Under the pieces are notes generated by a model, which saw only the letters and a program-made list of their open reading frames with translations, was not told the DNA's origin and searched no databases. Shown here piece after piece: positions 39,527 to 41,158 of a stretch of 41,158 nt of DNA; within the stretch, counting starts at the first letter, position 1, and every line of letters starts with the position of its first letter. The DNA comes from Bacillota bacterium (GTDB taxonomy: Bacteria; Bacillota; Clostridia; Lachnospirales; Lachnospiraceae). Location of the stretch: positions 1 to 41,158 of the forward strand of contig JAEYPA010000141.1 in NCBI GenBank assembly GCA_023411225.1. Reading direction: 5' to 3'. The position numbers were made by a program, and so were the translations under genes.

Positions 39527-41026
39527 TTATTTAGAACTCTTTAAAACCAAATCCATATTCGTATAACAATTTAGTTCACTTATATTTTTTAAGTTTTGCA
39601 TGCCTGATGCAACTTTTAAACTTTTAGTAGCATCTATGAATGCAGTTTTACTTACAGAGATATTCGATTTTTTATTTAGCAAAACTTTAGAGATACTCGA
39701 ACAATATTCTATTAGAACTTTACTAGCAAACTGATACCCTTTATTTAGATTACTTGATTTGTTACTGAAAAGCAACCATGTTTTATAACCATACGTATTC
39801 GATTTTTTATCATATCCCATAACATAGTACTTAATAAATGATTTCTCTACAGAATAATATTTATAAGGTTTAGTTGCTTTTTTATCTCTAAATTTAGTTA
39901 AAGTTGAATACATATCTATCGTAGAAGGCTGAGCCGCACTATTTTTATAGACTAGATACTGTTCTTTTTTTCTATTGGTTGCAATTTTCCCCATATCAGT
40001 ATCCGTATCTATTCTTCTTCCATGATGTGCTACCTTATATACATGAGAAATAAACTCCTGCTTCTTTTTTTTATTTTTATTAAAATATTTCATCCAGTCA
40101 AACATGCTATGTGCACGAACATCTCCCCCGAATAGATACTTAATAGGCTTACTGGTTCTCTTATCAATTACCTGAACCATCATCGAAGAATTATTACCAT
40201 ACGCTGTTGTATCACCTTTGATAGTTTCCTTAGTCGTTGCGAAATAATTACTTGGTATATATAATAAAACTTGAAGATTCTTACATAATTTATTATTAGA
40301 ATCTTTTAAAAACTCTGTTATGTTAGTTATACTTCGACTTGAGTTTGATGTTTGACTTGGTTCATATAAATAAAGTAATGGTGATTGATTATTTTTATTA
40401 CCATTATGTAGTCCTAAGGTAAGATTAAGAAATTCCTTAAGTGTCACTAGGGTCTCATCCTTATTCGTATAATATAATGGCTTATTAAACTTAATTACAT
40501 CATTAGCATCTTTTCCTGTAGACTTTTTATTAGTCTTGCAATAGGAAGAAATATACTTCTTAGTTTCAGCATATATCGTATTTTTGCTCCATTTGTCTGA
40601 TTTAACCTTATATCCAAAGATATTTACTGCATAAATCTTTTTTACGAGTATTTCATGTGAATAAATCTTGCCATTTTTATCTTTGTGTTGATGTTTTGCA
40701 AGATATTGTAAACCGTTTACATGATCGCTATGTTGATGAGTAAGAATAATAGCCTCTAAACTTGTAACACCGGCTTTGTCTAAGTAATCAGATACCTCAG
40801 AACCCTTTCCACCGCAATCAATCAAAATATGTTGAATAGTCTTTGTACATTCATTATAATACGATATAAGTGTTGCATCTCCACTTGTTACTGGTATGTA
40901 TCGAACTGAAAAATATGGTGTAACTTTTCCTGCGACATATACAGTATCAAGACTGATCATACAACTGCCAACCACCAACGTAAACACAAGAATACTACTT
41001 ATAGCCTTAAGAATAATTTTTTTCAT
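39527..41026 (-). CDS. Secreted metallo-beta-lactamase-fold hydrolase
   Basis: 499 aa. A signal peptide is likely (MKKIILKAISSILVFTLVVG, cleavage near A32). The MBL-fold begins at about 40 with LIDCGG (68-73); the metal motif is HQHSDH (97-102) in LTHQHSDHVNGL, with GGD (300-302) and HHG (334-336) as later ligands. This arrangement is that of the ComEC/Rec2 and YqhZ-like subclass, but there are no transmembrane spans. A long insertion (about 110-230) and a Lys/Asn/Ser-rich C-terminus (about 345-499), possibly beta-rich, set it apart. A role outside the cell on nucleotides or phosphodiesters is inference. It has unusually high Lys, Asn and Ser content, unlike its neighbours, which may mean recent acquisition. 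Confidence 0.85.
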   Translation of the reverse strand: MKKIILKAISSILVFTLVVGSCMISLDTVYVAGKVTPYFSVRYIPVTSGDATLISYYNECTKTIQHILIDCGGKGSEVSDYLDKAGVTSLEAIILTHQHSDHVNGLQYLAKHQHKDKNGKIYSHEILVKKIYAVNIFGYKVKSDKWSKNTIYAETKKYISSYCKTNKKSTGKDANDVIKFNKPLYYTNKDETLVTLKEFLNLTLGLHNGNKNNQSPLLYLYEPSQTSNSSRSITNITEFLKDSNNKLCKNLQVLLYIPSNYFATTKETIKGDTTAYGNNSSMMVQVIDKRTSKPIKYLFGGDVRAHSMFDWMKYFNKNKKKKQEFISHVYKVAHHGRRIDTDTDMGKIATNRKKEQYLVYKNSAAQPSTIDMYSTLTKFRDKKATKPYKYYSVEKSFIKYYVMGYDKKSNTYGYKTWLLFSNKSSNLNKGYQFASKVLIEYCSSISKVLLNKKSNISVSKTAFIDATKSLKVASGMQNLKNISELNCYTNMDLVLKSSK

Positions 41027-41109
41027 AATTCCCCTCCCATAATAATCTTTATTTTTCTCTTGTTAACTCGCTTTTTCTCACTTTTTTAACTTTTCATAGT
41101 AAAGCTCTC

Positions 41110-41157
41110 TTAGTCGATGCCATTCCCCTTGGCCTCAAATTCTGGATATACAGTGAT
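41110..41157 (-). CDS. Possible 3' end of a further gene
   Basis: Fifteen codons run in from the right edge and end at TAA (ITVYPEFEAKGNGID). The composition looks protein-like, but the stretch is too short to judge. If real, it lies upstream of the MBL-fold gene on the same strand; the remaining bases 41027-41109 hold only AT-rich sequence. Confidence 0.25.
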   Translation of the reverse strand: MTVYPEFEAKGNGID

Positions 41158-41158
41158 T

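Overview
The window looks like chromosome from a low-GC, spore-forming anaerobic Firmicute, most probably a member of the Lachnospiraceae. The reasons are the spoIIA-sigF-spoVA cluster, a spore-type LysM/GH18 hydrolase, T-box and PTS antiterminator leaders, strong AGGAGG ribosome sites, and a gene pair resembling the DUF5716/DUF5717 families that I associate with Lachnospiraceae. Most genes lie on the minus strand. I see no rRNA, tRNA, insertion sequence, prophage or CRISPR array.

Left part (1-4.4 kb): the start of spoVAA (cut by the edge), an unlisted-type 55-aa membrane peptide gene, then sigF, spoIIAB and spoIIAA (the forespore sigma factor, its anti-sigma kinase and the anti-anti-sigma factor). 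Upstream lie a zinc-ribbon/TPR membrane protein and a 51-aa gene that probably share one promoter. 4.4-7.45 kb holds valS behind a clear T-box leader and promoter.

7.47-14.45 kb is a tight four-gene operon with its own extended -10 promoter. It encodes a very large beta-sandwich/helical-repeat protein (DUF5717-like), an Hsp70/actin-fold protein with an eroded phosphate-2 loop (DUF5716-like), a helical protein, and a two-TM coiled-coil protein. No function is known to me; it is one of the two best candidates here for an undescribed system.

14.5-26.2 kb is a metabolic and regulatory stretch: a CobD/HisC-like aminotransferase, a chemotaxis receptor without an extracellular domain, purA, the methionine importer metNIQ, a LysR regulator, a DapL-like aminotransferase, a SleL/YaaH-like spore hydrolase and a second LysR regulator. 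26.2-27.8 kb holds two related small membrane proteins of unknown role that share a duplicated 5' end.

27.9-31.1 kb is the glucose-type PTS operon ptsG-glcT with a RAT/terminator leader and a sigma-A promoter, so the downstream antiterminator probably controls its own operon. 31.1-33.2 kb is an ECF sigma factor overlapping by 4 bp a membrane-anchored serpin whose N-terminus looks like an anti-sigma segment, with an ECF-type promoter in front: the second strong candidate for an unusual system (protease sensing by a serpin-coupled anti-sigma factor).

33.3-37.2 kb carries purC and purF-purB, each with promoter and terminator. The right end has a BFD-like [2Fe-2S] mini-protein with a palindromic control region, a radical SAM protein, an ACT-domain protein, a GNAT acetyltransferase, and a secreted metallo-beta-lactamase-fold protein; the last bases may hold the end of another gene. 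Many starts given here are shorter than the longest open frame because a strong ribosome binding site, family alignment or promoter position supports the internal codon.
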